From the NCBI RefSeq assembly GCF_014356525.2, contig NC_052504.1, forward strand, positions 67,521,883 to 67,585,882: a DNA stretch of 64,000 nucleotides, in the 5' to 3' direction. The position numbers and the translations under genes are program-made. Below are positions 41,524 through 53,651 of the stretch, piece by piece. Under the pieces are notes generated by a model, which was not told the DNA's origin, ran no database searches, and saw only the letters and a list, made by a program, of their open reading frames with translations. How positions within the stretch are numbered: the first letter of the stretch is position 1; every line of letters starts with the position of its first letter. The stretch comes from Nilaparvata lugens (taxonomy: Eukaryota > Arthropoda > Insecta > Hemiptera > Delphacidae).

Positions 41524-42644
41524 AATATATATATATACCGCTTGAAATGTACTAGTATTGATAGAAAATTTGATGACCTAATTGAATATATCTCGTAAAT
41601 TGTTGCATTCTATCACTTTTTATTCATTCATGCTTCAAATTACTTGTTATATACAAATCACTTGTAAATCTTCAATAAAGTCTGAAATTCGTAGTTATGA
41701 TTATTTTTCTATTGTGTACTGGACAATTATTCAATAAATTTTATAATAAAAAGCATTTATTATTTGATATGATCGTCCTGTTTCTAGATTATTTTTCTAT
41801 AGGCTACTGTAAACTTTTTAAATTGGAGTTTTCCATGAATTATCTTCTAGAATTTAGCAAATCTTGATTTGAAAATCTCAAGAAAAATTCTTGATTCAAA
41901 TCATTGTATTCATTGTATGGCACTGGGGAGTTGAGTAAACATGCGCCACTTCACTGGAGAATGAATGAGAATTGATAGTAGTGAAATAATAACCAGGAGG
42001 ACCAGAGCCTTGTTCCCTTATCATCAGATGAGAGAGCAAGGTTCAAGAATTAAAGTAAAGAGCAGGCATCATTCAATAATAAAACAGATTCAACAATATA
42101 TAATATTTATTGATGATAATAGTAATAAATTTTAATGAGGGAAGCTCCCGGGCTTCAATAGTAAAACAATTACAAATATTGAATATATGCCATAGAGGAT
42201 GGTCAAAAATAGGTATGCTATATAATCCAAAAATATTATTAAGATGGCATTCGATGCCCAAAATTGAAAATTAATCCAAAGTATCTGTGAAGAGAAATAC
42301 AGTATTGAAAAATAGTATAAAAGTAGTAAGCCTAATATTTATTAGCAAATTGAAAAATCAGTAATGTAAGTAAAATTTGGAATATTTAAACTGTAGGCTA
42401 TTAATTGATATTGAAAATAAATTACTGAATTATGAATGATTGAATCTGAGAATTTAATTGATTTGGAAACAATTGAAACTAGAAAAAATAACCTTAAATT
42501 AATCAATCAAAATGTCTAAAACTGCTTTGACTTAATGAAGTAAATTATTGAAATGAAAAAGCTTATTAACCTTAAGTATCACCAAAGGATGATACAAAAT
42601 GAGTCAAATACAAGTTATGTATTAATATACAAATGCCAGTGAAA

Positions 42645-42652
42645 GTAAGTAG
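42645..42652. repeat. Target duplication GTAAGTAG of the 5.4 kb TIR element
   Basis: GTAAGTAG stands at 42645-42652 and again at 48056-48063. The uninterrupted site in the other BEL-B LTR has one copy at 56911-56918. Confidence 0.95.
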
Positions 42653-43000
42653 GGCTAAGCTCTAGCCGGTATGCTCCCCCTATTATCTCAGTTATTATTG
42701 AAGATATCGACTCAATTTTTTTTTTAAATGAAAGAGGAAGACAAAATAAAGCGCGCTAGCATATTTTTATACCATTTGATTTAATTTTAATATTAGAAAT
42801 AGCTGTTTCAAAACTAACCTTATTCTATAGAATGGACGATTCTAAATTATAATGATTTGTATCAACTATTATTAAAGATATTATGGGACTAAATTTTTTT
42901 AATGAAAGAAGAAGAAAAAATACGTGTCGGTAACTGAATAACAATTCTAATCAATGAAATTTAATGTTATTAATATTAACAGCAAATTTTGAATTTTGTC
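42653..43000 (+). repeat. Left terminal inverted repeat with subrepeats
   Basis: The arm contains two diverged copies of a module of about 70 bp (about 42680-42745 and 42865-42935): ATTATTRAAGATAT, then an AATTTTTTTT run, then AATGAAAGARGAAGA. The same module appears reversed in the right arm. Confidence 0.75.
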
Positions 43001-43916
43001 CAACCTATAATACTATCATGTTTTTACTAGCACCATAGAGTTGTAGAGTTATAGAGTTGCTGCTCTATTCTCTAAAGGTCACAAATTTGAAGCATGCTAA
43101 ATAGAGTTGTCATCGGTTTTTGAAATTGCTCGATAAGAAAGATTCCGATTTCAACTTGTTCGATTAATGATTCAAGAGTTCAATATTTATTTTATTGTTT
43201 TTTTATTGTTATTGTTTTACAAACTTCAATTTGATATATTTAAATTATAATTTGTTCTACATTTTTTCCCATAATTGGAATACTTAATACATAATCGGGG
43301 AGTCCGATCTCACTAGGCATCAAACCTGCATCCTTGTAGAAACCAATCTGAAAAAACAAACCAATTCAAACTTTTTTTTGAAAAAATTGGAAACCCCAAT
43401 TGGTACTAAATTTGTAAAGTCTCATTTAGGTATTAATAATTAAAGTTTATTTATTTATTCAATCATTCAGAATTATACAACTTACAGAAAAGTACCACAG
43501 GCTAACTTATGCTTAAAACGGTTCCAGTTATAATTTTCACTACCTATCTTCAATTTAAAAAAAAAAAATCCAATTTTGGGAAAAAATAATTTTGAATTAG
43601 AACTCAAATGTATCAAATTTGAATAAAAATTCTAATTCCATCAAAGAGCTAACCATTACTTCTGACCACATTTTCTTCTGTATTTAATGCTATTGATGAA
43701 GTTGATAGGAAATCTGGAAAATATCAAAAATGTGCCAGTTGTTTGCCTGAAAAATGTTGAGAATATTTTTAAATGGAGCTAACCATAATTACTGCTGACC
43801 ACATTTTCTCCTGTATCTAACGATATTGATGAAACCCTACCTACCAAAGTTTGATGTGACTATCAAACCTTAAGTGATGAAGACTGAGCAAGTCTGAGGG
43901 TTGCTCAGTCTTTATC

Positions 43917-46520
43917 TGGTAAGGCTTTGTTATATTAGGTTGGAAAATGCTTGGTTAGAGGGGAGCTCAATGGTTGGGCTGGACTGCATTTGTTAGTTCG
44001 AGTTAGGCTTTGTTGGGTTGGGGATAATAAAAAACTCAGGTTACAAAGGTTTGGGTTGAAAAAGGTTAGGTTAGGGGAGGTTAGGTTGGAAAGATTTTGC
44101 ATAGAAAGGATTTGGTTAGGAGGCATTAGCTTAGAAACACTTAGGTTGAGAAAATCTTAGGTTAGGAGATACTTAGGCTAGGAAACTGTTGGGTTGGGAA
44201 AAATTAGGTTAGAAAAAGCTTTGGTTTGTGAAAGCTTAGGTTAGGAAAAGCTTTGGTTGGGGAAAGCTTCGATTAGGAAATGCTTAGGTTAAAAAAAGCA
44301 CAAGTTAGGGAAAGCTTAGGTTGGGGAAAAATTGGTGAGGAAAAGCTAAGGTTGGAAAAATCTAAGGTTAGGGAAAGCCTATGTTAGGAAAAGCACAGGT
44401 TAGGAGAAGCTAAGGTAAGGAGAAGCTTTGGTTGGGGAAAGCTTAGGTTAAGAAAACCTTGGGTGAGGAATAAGCTTAAGTTGGGAAAAACTCTGGTTAG
44501 GAAAGCTTAGGTTAGGAGAAGCTAAGGTTGGGAGAATCTAAGGTTGAGTGAAGCTTAGGTTAGGGAAAGCTTTGGTTAGTGAAAGCTTAGGTGAGGAAAA
44601 GCTTCAAGTTAGGAGAAACTTAGGTTAGGTCAAGCCAAGGTTAGGAAAAGCTTAGGTTAGGAAAAGCTTAGGTTAGGAAAAGCTTAGGTTGAGAAAAGCA
44701 TGGGTTAGGAAAAGCTTTGGTTGGGAAAAGTTAAAATTGGGGAAAGCTCAGGTTAGGAGAAGCTTAGGTTAGGAGAATCTAAGGTTAGGTAAAGCTTAGG
44801 TTAGGGGAAGCTTTGGTTAGTGAAAGCTCAGGTTAGGAAAAGCTTTTAGGTTGGAAAAGCTTTGATTAGGGAAAGCTTTGGTTAGTGAAAGCTTAGGTTA
44901 GGAAAAGCTTTGAGTTAGGAGAAACTTAGGTTAGGAGAAGCTTGGGTTAGGAGAAACTTAGGTTAGGAAACTGTTGGGTTAGGAAAAGATTAGGTTAGAG
45001 GAAGCTCAGGTTAGGAAAAGCTTTAGTTAGCAAAAGCTTTGGTTTGTGAAAGCTTAGGTTGGGAAAAGCTTTGGTTGGGAAAAGCTTTGGTTGGGGAAAG
45101 CTTTGGTTAGTGAAGGCTTAGTTGAGGAAATCATTTGAGTTAGGAGAAACTTAGGTAAGGAGAAGCTAAGGTTAGGAAAAGCATAGGCTGGGAAAAAGCT
45201 CAGGTTAGGAAAAGCTTAGGTTGGGAAAAGCTTTGGTTGGGAAAAGTTAAGGTTAGGTAAAGCTTGGGTTAGGTAAAACTTAGGTTAGGAGAAGCTAACG
45301 TTAGGTAAAGCTTAGGTTAGGAAAAGCTAGGGTTAGGGAAAGCTTTGGTTAGTGAAAGCTTAGGTTAGGAAAAGCTTTAGGTTAGGGAAAGCTTTGAGTT
45401 GGGAAAAACTTAGGTTAGGAGAAGCAAAGGTTAGGATAAGCTTAGGTCAGGAAAAAGTCAAGTGTTAGGGAAAGCTTAGGTTAGAAGAAGCTAAGGTTAG
45501 GAGAAGCTAAGGTTAGGGAAAGCCTATGTTAGGAAAAGATAAGGTTAGGAAAAGCTCAGGTTAGGAGAAGCTAAGGTTGGGAAAAGCTTTGATTAGGAAA
45601 AGCTTAGGTTGAGAAAAGCTTGGGTGAGGGATAAGCTTAGGTTGGGAAAAGCTTTGGTTAGGAAAGCTTAGGTTAGGAGAAGCTAAGGTTGGGAGAATCT
45701 AAGGTTAGGTAAAGCTTAGGTTAGGGAAAGCTTTGGTTAGTGGAAGCTCAGGTTAGGAAAAGCTCAGGTTAGGAAAAGCTTAGGTTAGGAAAAGCTTTGA
45801 TTAAGGAAAGCTTTGGTTAGTGAAAGCTTAGGTTAGAAGAAGCTAAGGTTAGGAAAAGCTTTAGGTTAGGAAAAGCTTAGGTTAGGAGAAGCTTGGGTTA
45901 GGAGAAACTTAGGTTAGGAAACTGTTGGGTTAGGAAAAGATTAGGTTAGAGGAAGCTTAGGTTAGGAAAAGCTTTGGTTTGTGAAAGCTTAGGTTGGGAA
46001 AAGCTTTGGTTAGTGAAGGCTTAGTTGAGGAAAACCTTTGAGTTAGGAGGAACTTAGGTTAGGAGAAGCCAAGGTTAGGAAAAGCTTAGGTTGGGAAAAG
46101 CTTTGGTTGGGAAAAGTTAAGGTTAGGTAAAGCTTGGGTTAGTAAAACTTAGGTTAGGAGAAGCTAACGTTAGGTAAAGCTCAGGTTAGGAAAAGCTAGG
46201 GTTAGGGAAAGCTTTGGTTAGTGAAAGCATAGGTTAGGATAAGCTTTAGGTTAGGGAAAGCTTTGAGTTAGGAAAAACTTAGGTTAGGAGAAGCAAAGGT
46301 TAGGAGAAGCTTAGGTCAGGAAAAAGTCAAGTGTTAGGGAAAGCTTAGGTTAGAAGAAGCTAAGGTTAGGAGAAGCTAAGGTTAGGTAAAGCTTATGTTA
46401 GGAAAAGCTTTGGTTAGTTAAAGCTTAGGTTAGGAAAAGCTTTAGGTTGGGAAAAACTCTAGTTAGGTGAAGCTAATTTTAGGAAAATCTCAGATTAGAA
46501 AAAGTTTAGTTTAGGAGAGA
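43917..46520 (+). repeat. TTAGG-rich minisatellite, unit about 16 bp
   Basis: About 2.6 kb of degenerate copies of GGTTAGGAAAAGCTTA, with variants such as GGTTAGGAGAAGCTAA and GGTTAGTGAAAGCTTA. The G-rich strand is always the plus strand. Longer segments recur with periods of 951 bp (CTGTTGGGTT at 44971 and 45922) and 869 bp (GAAGCTAACG at 45291 and 46160), showing higher-order duplication. The core TTAGG matches the insect telomere motif, but the spacing is not telomeric. ORFs here are not genes. Confidence 0.9.
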
Positions 46521-47229
46521 TCTGTTCTTGGCCCAGGCTCAGTAAGCTTTGGTCATACTTGTTCAAGTTAGTAATTATTTGACTTGATTCAAGAGTTCTG
46601 TTGTGTATTTTTGAAAGAATAAGAACTCTCAGTAGAATTATTTCAATGATCTTTATTGAACACTTTATATTATTGTTAAGTCGAATACGATACAGAATAG
46701 AAAATACTAGAACAGGTGAACAGCGCCTTATGAATGTGTCTGTCTTTGTGTTTCAAATTCAATGCCTGTCTGATCTTTTTGAATGTTGTAGTGTAGAAAT
46801 GTACAATGGATAATAATTTAGATTATAATGCAAATGTTTGTAATATTCATATCATATTCATGTAAAATAAATGTTGTTGGTAATAAATTGAATCAGTGTT
46901 TTCTTCATTTCTGTGCAATATTTTATGTTGACTACTCTGTTGAGGCGGTAGTTCAAATATATATATATAACAAGTTCATTCAATTAAAATGTATCATTGT
47001 CATAAGAAAATGTGATTAATAGTAAAGTTTTGTACATTGTCCACCACTTCTTCAACTCCTAGTTCTTAACATTATAGTTCTTTCCATACTCAAAGAGTCT
47101 CCACTATTGAAAAATCTCTTTATCTTAACTCTTGAATCCTATCTCAATGTTCAATTGTTCTATTCAATCATCTTAATTACTATAAATATAAATGACTTGA
47201 ACCTGACATAAATTGACCAGAACCTAATT

Positions 47230-48055
47230 GTTTTTTTAATGTTTAAATTAGTATTTTAGGATAGAATTTATATTACCGACACCTATTTTTTCTTCCTCTT
47301 CAATTTAAAAAAAATTGATTGATATCTTAAAAAATAGTTGAGATACAATTTATTGTGAGATACAATTATTGTTAGTCACATAAACCAAAAATTACCAATT
47401 TCTGTTCTGTTTCAGGGTCAGCTTTAGAAAGTTAATGTTAATTTAATGAAAAACTCCCCAGAATAATATCTAATTTCTATTTAATTCATCGATTAATCAA
47501 TTATATTGTATTCCAATGTCCATGCTTGCCTGTAGTTACCTCTTCAATCACTTTCGAAGAAGTTGAATTGATGCGAACATTCATTCGAGCAATCGCTTAT
47601 TTTGAAATCTTTAATTCGGCCATAAAATATGAGTCAGCTGTGCTATTGGCTTCATTAATCACAGTTCATTCTTCATTGTTTACATAACCTCATTCTTCAT
47701 TGTTGAGTCTCACTTCAGAAATTCAAACTGTTTTTTTTTAATGTTTTAAAAAGTCTTTCAAAATAAAATTCATAGAAGCAACACCTATTTTTCTTTCTTC
47801 TTTCATCAAAAAAAAAAAAATTGAGTTGATACCTTCAAAAATAGTTGAGATAATAATATATTTAGAATCGTCCATTCTTCAAAATAAGGTTAGTTTTGAA
47901 ACAGCTATTTCCAATATTAAAATCTAACTAAATTGTATAAAAATAGGCTAGCGCGCTTTATTTTTTCCTCCTCTTTTATTTAAAAAAAAAATTTGAGTCG
48001 ATATCTTCAATAATAACTGAGATAACAGGGGGAGCATGCCGGCTAGAATTTTGCC
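47230..48055 (-). repeat. Right terminal inverted repeat with subrepeats
   Basis: The reverse of the left arm at 47740-48055, plus an extra copy of the module of about 70 bp at 47278-47345. Three module copies in all: near 47960-48025, 47788-47860 and 47278-47345. Confidence 0.75.
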
Positions 48056-48063
48056 GTAAGTAG

Positions 48064-49205
48064 TTTAAATAATAAAACTTATTTTAAATGACTGGCAAAA
48101 ATCTCTAGGCTAGCTATTAGAATAGTTCAAATTCAATGTAATAAATTTGTAGTAGGTCTGAGCAGGTAATTTCAAAATGGCTGGCAAATCTCCAGGCCAG
48201 CTATGAGAATAACTATTATTCAAATCAGTAATAGAATTGTTGTAAATAATCAGGTGAATAAGTTAATAAAAGGAACAGATATTGCCTTTCAAGTGTGCTG
48301 CCATCCAATCTCAATGTCCGGAGAAATTTGAATATCAGGAACCAGAGTTGAATAAGGAGATTCAATGAAACTTCAAATTCAGGAACCAGGGTTTCAGCAA
48401 GGATGATGTACCATGGAGAGAATAATGTAGTTTTTAAAGATGAATAATTGTTCAAAGTTGGAATATCTCAAAATTTGTAGGCACTGATTACATGAAAAAT
48501 CGTGATGCACAATGTATGTCAATGCAGGCTAGGCTAGGCTTGCAAAAATTGAGTCCTAGTATTGTAAGTCCTGATGAAGTGAACCAAATCAATGATTTGT
48601 ATGTCTTGTTGAATAAAGATATGTAAAGTTCTCAAAATAATTGATAATAATAAATATTGCTAGTTCGAATTTCAACGTGTTTGAAATCCATAATAGGTTA
48701 GAGTTCTGAATAAGAATACGTCACCAAACGATGTTGTAGAAATTGAGAAGTAATTGTTAGAAATCACTGAGAAATGAGACGCCGCTCATGAATTTCGACT
48801 TGAATACATAGGTAATTGTTCAAAAAGATTAGATGAATTAGTATCAGTTTTGCAGTCACTGAAAAAGATGTATCAGGAACAACCAGGAAAAGATGCTGTA
48901 GTGCGTAGAACCACTGTGGTAGAACAAACGAGAATCCATTCCGAAAAAGCGGCAAAGAAAAACACTGCCACACACATCTGAATTCATATTCAGTACCGTA
49001 TTAGAATTACAATCAACAAATCAATGCCAAATGGAGAGGCACTAAAAATACTCAATAATACAAAATCAGACAAGAAATACAACTACAGAATACAATAATG
49101 ACAGAATCGAGAATAGTTAATGACAATGGCTGTTGGGTTGGCAACAGAGGGAGTTGGAAGGCGCTAAATTCAAAATTACTGAAGAATTTTATGTGAGTTT
49201 CAACA
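48064..49205 (-). repeat. BEL-B 3' LTR, distal portion
   Basis: Continuation of the LTR interrupted at 42652. It aligns with 56919-58710 after removal of the solo LTR there. It contains the uninterrupted sequence GTGATGCACAATG near 48501, the empty site for that solo LTR. Its short ORFs are not conserved as proteins. Confidence 0.9.
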
Positions 49206-49283
49206 TAAGCCAGGCCAGTTGTGTAATTCAAAGAATTGTACAAAAACAAAAATAAAGAGAATATGTTGAAACAAAAGGATGAA

Positions 49284-50660
49284 TTATTCAGAATTGTCCT
49301 GAGGAAGAGGAGCAATACTTATGATAGGTCTTTTGTAAGTACCTTCAGAAGTGTGCAAGATACTTTCAACAGTACGGCGAGTAGATATGATCCAATATTT
49401 CTGACGAATAGCAGCCATGGTGCTTTGTACTCCAGCATGAAGCAAGCACAAATGAGTTGCAATTACTAAAGCTTTAACAAATTTATGTTTGCTTGGCAGT
49501 ACAACTTGATGTTTATATTCAAAAGGAATTTTGGCATTTTCTAAACGACCACCAACTCTTATAGTGCCATCTGAATGGAGAAAAGGTGTTAGATTCTTCA
49601 ATGGGCTTTTTGATGACAACTCTTTATCCTCAGCTAGAAGGTTTAATTCCGTAGAAAAAGCTTCACATTGAACAGCCTTTACAAGTTGAAGTTCAGCATT
49701 TGAAAGTTCATCAATGGATGGAAAACCAGTATGATGATTCTCAATTGAACTATGTGAATTTTGAATGAATCGCAGCAGAAAAGCAGTGGAGCGAATAATT
49801 TTGTGACATTCAGAAAATTTGGATATTATCTGAGATAGAACAAAAATTTGCAGAGTATTAGCATTGGATACTAGAACATTTGAAACATGTAAAAGAAGAA
49901 CATTTGATGAGACTGAGCTCCAAGAAGAACTGGGCATTGATAGAAACTTAGGGCCATTCCACCAAAGGCAATGATCAATAAGCTCTTGAGGCATACAACC
50001 ACGTGATATAATATCAGAGGGGTTATGAGCAGTTCTTACATGATTAGGGTAAGTTCTAAAGCGCAGAATAATTTGAAATAATTCTTGTCGTACAGTAGGT
50101 CCTACATGTAAAACATCATCCAAAGATAATCCACTGATAGTTTTGGCTGAAGCATCAAAAACTACATGTAGTTTTGTAGAAGTTGAATCTGGTTTTAAAA
50201 CACAATGATCTGGTAGATAATAAGCCTTTTGATCTGTTGCAATTTCAGGAGCTTGAATCATGTGATCAAGTTGTAAATATTCATCCATAAATGACACATA
50301 TTGTGATTTCAATTCTGGATTGGATGACAATCTTTTCTCCAGGGAATGAAAGCGTTTGACAGCTTGCCATCTTGAATTGCCTAAGAGATCAAAGGAATCC
50401 TTCCTTGGAAGTGAGACCATAAACCTACCATCATCTTGACGAATAGTATGATTTTTATAATGATCTTCTACAAACTTATCCTCAGCAGATAATGGAACAA
50501 CACTAGAAACTTCTTCTAGCTTCCAAAATTTTTCGAGTTGACTTGATACACTAGTAGTGATAAAGTTTGAGATGACTTCATCAAAAGATTGTGATGAGGA
50601 AGTAGTTTCACAATTTCCAAAAATGATCCAGCCAAGTTTACTATTTTGAAGAATTAATGA
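49284..50660 (-). pseudogene. BEL-B pol with in-frame loss of RT and integrase cores
   Basis: The 378-codon frame (from 50420, homologous sequence upstream to about 50650) starts with the BEL pol linker (RWQAVKRFHSLEKRLSSN). It runs into the RT N-terminus VVFDASAKTISGLSLDDVLH. It then jumps from RFRTYPN to AHNPSDIISRG, skipping the RT active site and most of RNase H. It continues with PLKNLTPFLHSDGTIRVGGR and the integrase zinc region HAGVQSTMAAIRQKYWII. It jumps again to EGTYKRPIISIAPLP, the normal pol C-terminus, skipping the integrase core. Both deletions keep the frame. The element therefore cannot copy itself but may be mobilised by relatives. Confidence 0.8.
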
Positions 50661-51226
50661 ACCAGGATTAGTGGTGATCTGACCAAAAGATAGTATTGAG
50701 GCAAAGACTTCAACACCAAGCAGTATATCAATTTTTTCGATTGATAGAATTGGGGGTCAGCCAATTTCAGATTGTCAGGAATAGTAGAATTGTACAAATC
50801 AATTTTTGAAGAAGGAATAGCTTGTGAAATCTGTTCAACAACTATACATGACTGCTGACTTGACCAAGTATGATCAGTGGATTTAACAGTCAGACAATGC
50901 AACACTGAGGACTCAGATTCATTAGAGCAAACACTGTGAATTTGTGTTTCTACATGGCCTGGTGGAAGATTGAGCTTGACTGCAAGTTCATTGGAAATTA
51001 AGTTACAATCACTACCACTATCAAGCAGTGCTGTAACTGGAATTGAACAGCCATATTTGTCTTGAACAAAAATTTTTGCTGTAGGTATCACTGAAACAAA
51101 AGATTGTTTGAATGATGAAGTACCTGAAGCAACATTGCTATGAACAGTAACAGATTGACCGGAGTTACTATCATGATCCGGAGACAATGATTGTCTGTTG
51201 GTTTGAATAAATTGCAATGATGGCAA
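50654..51226 (-). pseudogene. BEL-B protease region
   Basis: A 190-codon frame with the aspartic-protease site TALLDSGSDCNLISNELA (DSGS replaces the usual DTGS) followed by KLNLPPG and the downstream DUF1758-like region. Protease would cut the polyprotein. The active-site aspartate is present. Frame breaks separate it from the zinc-knuckle frame (51251-51550) and pol (below 50650). Confidence 0.75.
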
Positions 51227-51250
51227 ATTATCTTGTTGACTATTGTCACC

Positions 51251-51550
51251 TTAATTAAAATTAGACTCCATAGCATTGGAAATGACTTGATCTTTTACTT
51301 TAATGGAAGAAAAACTATCATGAAGAAGAGTGTGGTGTCGTTTGCCACACTGATGACAAGTTTTAGTTGAGCATGTGTGATGTGCATTATATGGCTTCAG
51401 ACAATTGAAGCATAATTTTCTTGATTTTATTGAATCAAGTCGAGCAGATGGCTGCAACTTCAATAAAGCTTCACACTCAAATACAGTGTGTGACTGACCT
51501 TGACAGAATAAACATGAAATACTGATTTGAATTTTTATTTGAGACCTCAT
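51251..51550 (-). pseudogene. BEL-B gag zinc knuckles
   Basis: A 99-codon frame with CLFCQGQSHTVFECE, CFNCLKPYNAHHTC and CHQCGKRHHTLLH, the CCHC knuckle series of BEL/Pao gag that binds RNA. It aligns in order with the BEL-A knuckles. Confidence 0.8.
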
Positions 51551-51586
51551 TATGAGTGATAATTTGGGAAGTTTGAAAATTTGTTC

Positions 51587-52591
51587 TTATATTAAATTGA
51601 CGTGTTGATTACTGTTTTGCTGATAAGTATTTGAATTGCTTTGAGGTTTCTGCAACAGCTTTTGAGCTGGTTGAGAATTGTTCTTTGCAGACATAGCTTC
51701 CCAAACCTTACATTGAGTTTCCAGGAATTCCCATAGACAAGGATGGTATTTTGTTGAAAGAGGAACGTTTTTCCCAATCCCTAAGTGCGGATTGATCAAG
51801 ATGTGACAATATTTTGTGAGAAAAAATCAAATCTTTGATTTCAATACCAAGCTTTAAAGCTTCAAGAGCTTCAATATTAGATTTATTATGATCTATATAA
51901 GCCCTGAGTGACTGTGCACAATTCTTTTTAATTGCTGGTGGATTGTCCAATGCAAACACATGACTGGATGCTATTAGATGTGGGTTTTCATATCTCTCCT
52001 CAAGCAATCGCCAAGCTACCTTGAAATTGTCATCACCAGCTGTGATATTCTGGATTCGTGCCAATGCTTCACCAGATAATGCTTGCTTGAGATATCTAAG
52101 TTTCATTGCATCACTGATGGTTAAACAATGATAATACTAGTGAATGAAGTTTTGAATTCTCTCCAAAGTTGGAAGGAACCAGATAAAACTGGCATAGGAA
52201 TTTCAGGTTATCTAAATGTTTGTTGTACAGGTTGAGTGGCAACAGAAGGAGGAACATTAGGGGTTGCATGGTTCTGTTGTTCCTGTTGGTAAGTGAAGCC
52301 TTTCAAGTTAGCATTGACTTTGGCTAAAAATCGAATAAAGATTTGAAAAAATCTAAAGTATGTATCATTATCCTCTTCAGAATGATCTACAAGTGTAGCA
52401 TGATTGGATTTGTATTTAGTAGAGATGCCTTCTACTTCAGTTTTTATGAGAGACAACTCTTGAAAGGTTGCCTCATCAGTGACTTGATAGTTGTCATACT
52501 TGTCAATGAACCAGTCTAGTTGTGTAGACATGGATGCTTGAGAAGCTTTGAGCTTGTCAAAAGCTGCTTGCTGCTGACGGTTGGCAGGCAT
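51587..52591 (-). pseudogene. BEL-B gag, broken
   Basis: From ATG 52591 (MPANRQQQAAFDKLKASQAS) a 127-codon N-terminal gag frame ends near 52208. After a short broken stretch the DUF1759-type part resumes at 52106 (MKLRYLKQALSGEALARIQN), shifts near 51710 and fades by 51590. At least two frame breaks. Comparable to BEL-A gag in domain order. Confidence 0.75.
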
Positions 52592-52851
52592 GCTTAGAAA
52601 TGAATGTATACGACCTTAAATTGCAGGAAGTGCTCTCAGTGTGCAAAAGGCACAGGCTGATTGGCAAGTAGTGTTGCTTAGCATTGAGATTGAACAGCTT
52701 CACTTGAAATGCGATGACAGCAAGGCTCAGTTTTCTCAGCATGGATAATGATCAATGACTGGAAGCCAGCAATATGACTGAAAGTTGAAAACAATAAGTG
52801 AGTATCTATACATAAATACATCCTATAATTCTATACAGTATACAACTAAAT

Positions 52852-52864
52852 TATCATTGAATTG
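52852..52864. repeat. Target duplication of the nested LINE (13 bp)
   Basis: TATCATTGAATTG at 52852-52864 is repeated at 55968-55980, bracketing the LINE. Confidence 0.9.
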
Positions 52865-52910
52865 GGGTGCATGGAAGAAGCCTCCCAGAAGATTGTGAAC
52901 TAATACAAAA

Positions 52911-53651
52911 ATGCTACGCACGAAAAACACAATCAAGCGCACCCTGGAAACGATTGTAGAATGGCAAATTCTTCCACTACCGGCAACACCAACACACCTA
53001 GAGATGTCATCAGAACATCACAACCGGTCTTTTTCAAGACCATTTGTGACAATTTCAATTAACATTGAAGGCTTTTCTAGAGATAAGGAAATCTTACTAT
53101 CTGACATGTGCAGGGAGAGTTCATGCAATATTCTGATAGTTCAAGAAACGCATCAAGGCAGCACAAGACACAGACCAAATGTTCCAGGCATGAATTTGGT
53201 TTTGGAGAGGCCACACAACAAATATGGTAGTGCTATTTTTTGTACACCGAGTTTACCTGTCCTAGCCTCATTGTACACTGAAAGAGATGATATTGAAATC
53301 CTGAATGTTAAAACAAAACATCTGAGCATCACCTCTGTATACAAACCACCAAGTGCCGTTTTCAATTTCAAAGAACCAAGCACTTTTGATTATCAAGATG
53401 TAAACTTGATCATGGGGGATTTTAATAGCCAGAGTACATCATGGGGCTACACAAACACCAATGCAGATGGGGAAAGGCTGGAATCATGGGCAGAATCCCA
53501 CAACCTACAGCTGATCCATGATCCTAAATTACCGTCATCATTTAATAGTGGACGATGGAGAAGGGGATATAATCCTGACAACATTTTTTCCAGCTCAAAA
53601 ATCGGAGGGCAATGTTTCAAAACAGTGGGCAATCCAATCCCAAGATCATAA
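52911..53651 (+). pseudogene. LINE APE-type endonuclease domain
   Basis: A 246-codon frame. From residue about 35 it shows APE blocks: FVTISINIEGFSRDKEILL, NILIVQETHQG, LSITSVYKPPSA, LIMGDFNSQSTSWGY and a final RGYNPDNIFSS. The normal RPDLIF and SDHRP motifs are altered or lie beyond the stop: the frame ends at TAA 53649, followed in frame by HRPIIC. The enzyme nicks the target DNA for insertion. A long amino-terminal extension before residue 25 may be untranslated. Confidence 0.8.

Larger units (their letters stand above)
42653..48055. mobile_element. 5.4 kb terminal-inverted-repeat element carrying a minisatellite
   Basis: Left end GGCTAAGCTCTAGCCGG; right end, reverse complemented, GGCAAAATTCTAGCCGG. 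Both are followed by ATGCTCCCCC and a shared region of about 350 bp at roughly 80-85 percent identity. The 8 bp target duplication is proven by the empty site at 56911. No transposase ORF was found inside, so it is non-autonomous. 8 bp duplications fit hAT, P, Merlin or some MULE elements; the GGC ends do not decide. The interior consists of AT-rich arms, a 2.6 kb minisatellite (43917-46520) and spacer DNA. Confidence 0.9.

Noticed and set aside
43935..44160. ORFs on both strands in the GGTTAGG array
   Set aside because: They follow the minisatellite period and encode repetitive peptides; no start context or homology.
43917..46520. A true interstitial telomere
   Set aside because: Units are about 16 bp with one or two TTAGG pentamers each, not uninterrupted TTAGG, and the array sits inside a transposon with its own ends and target duplication.
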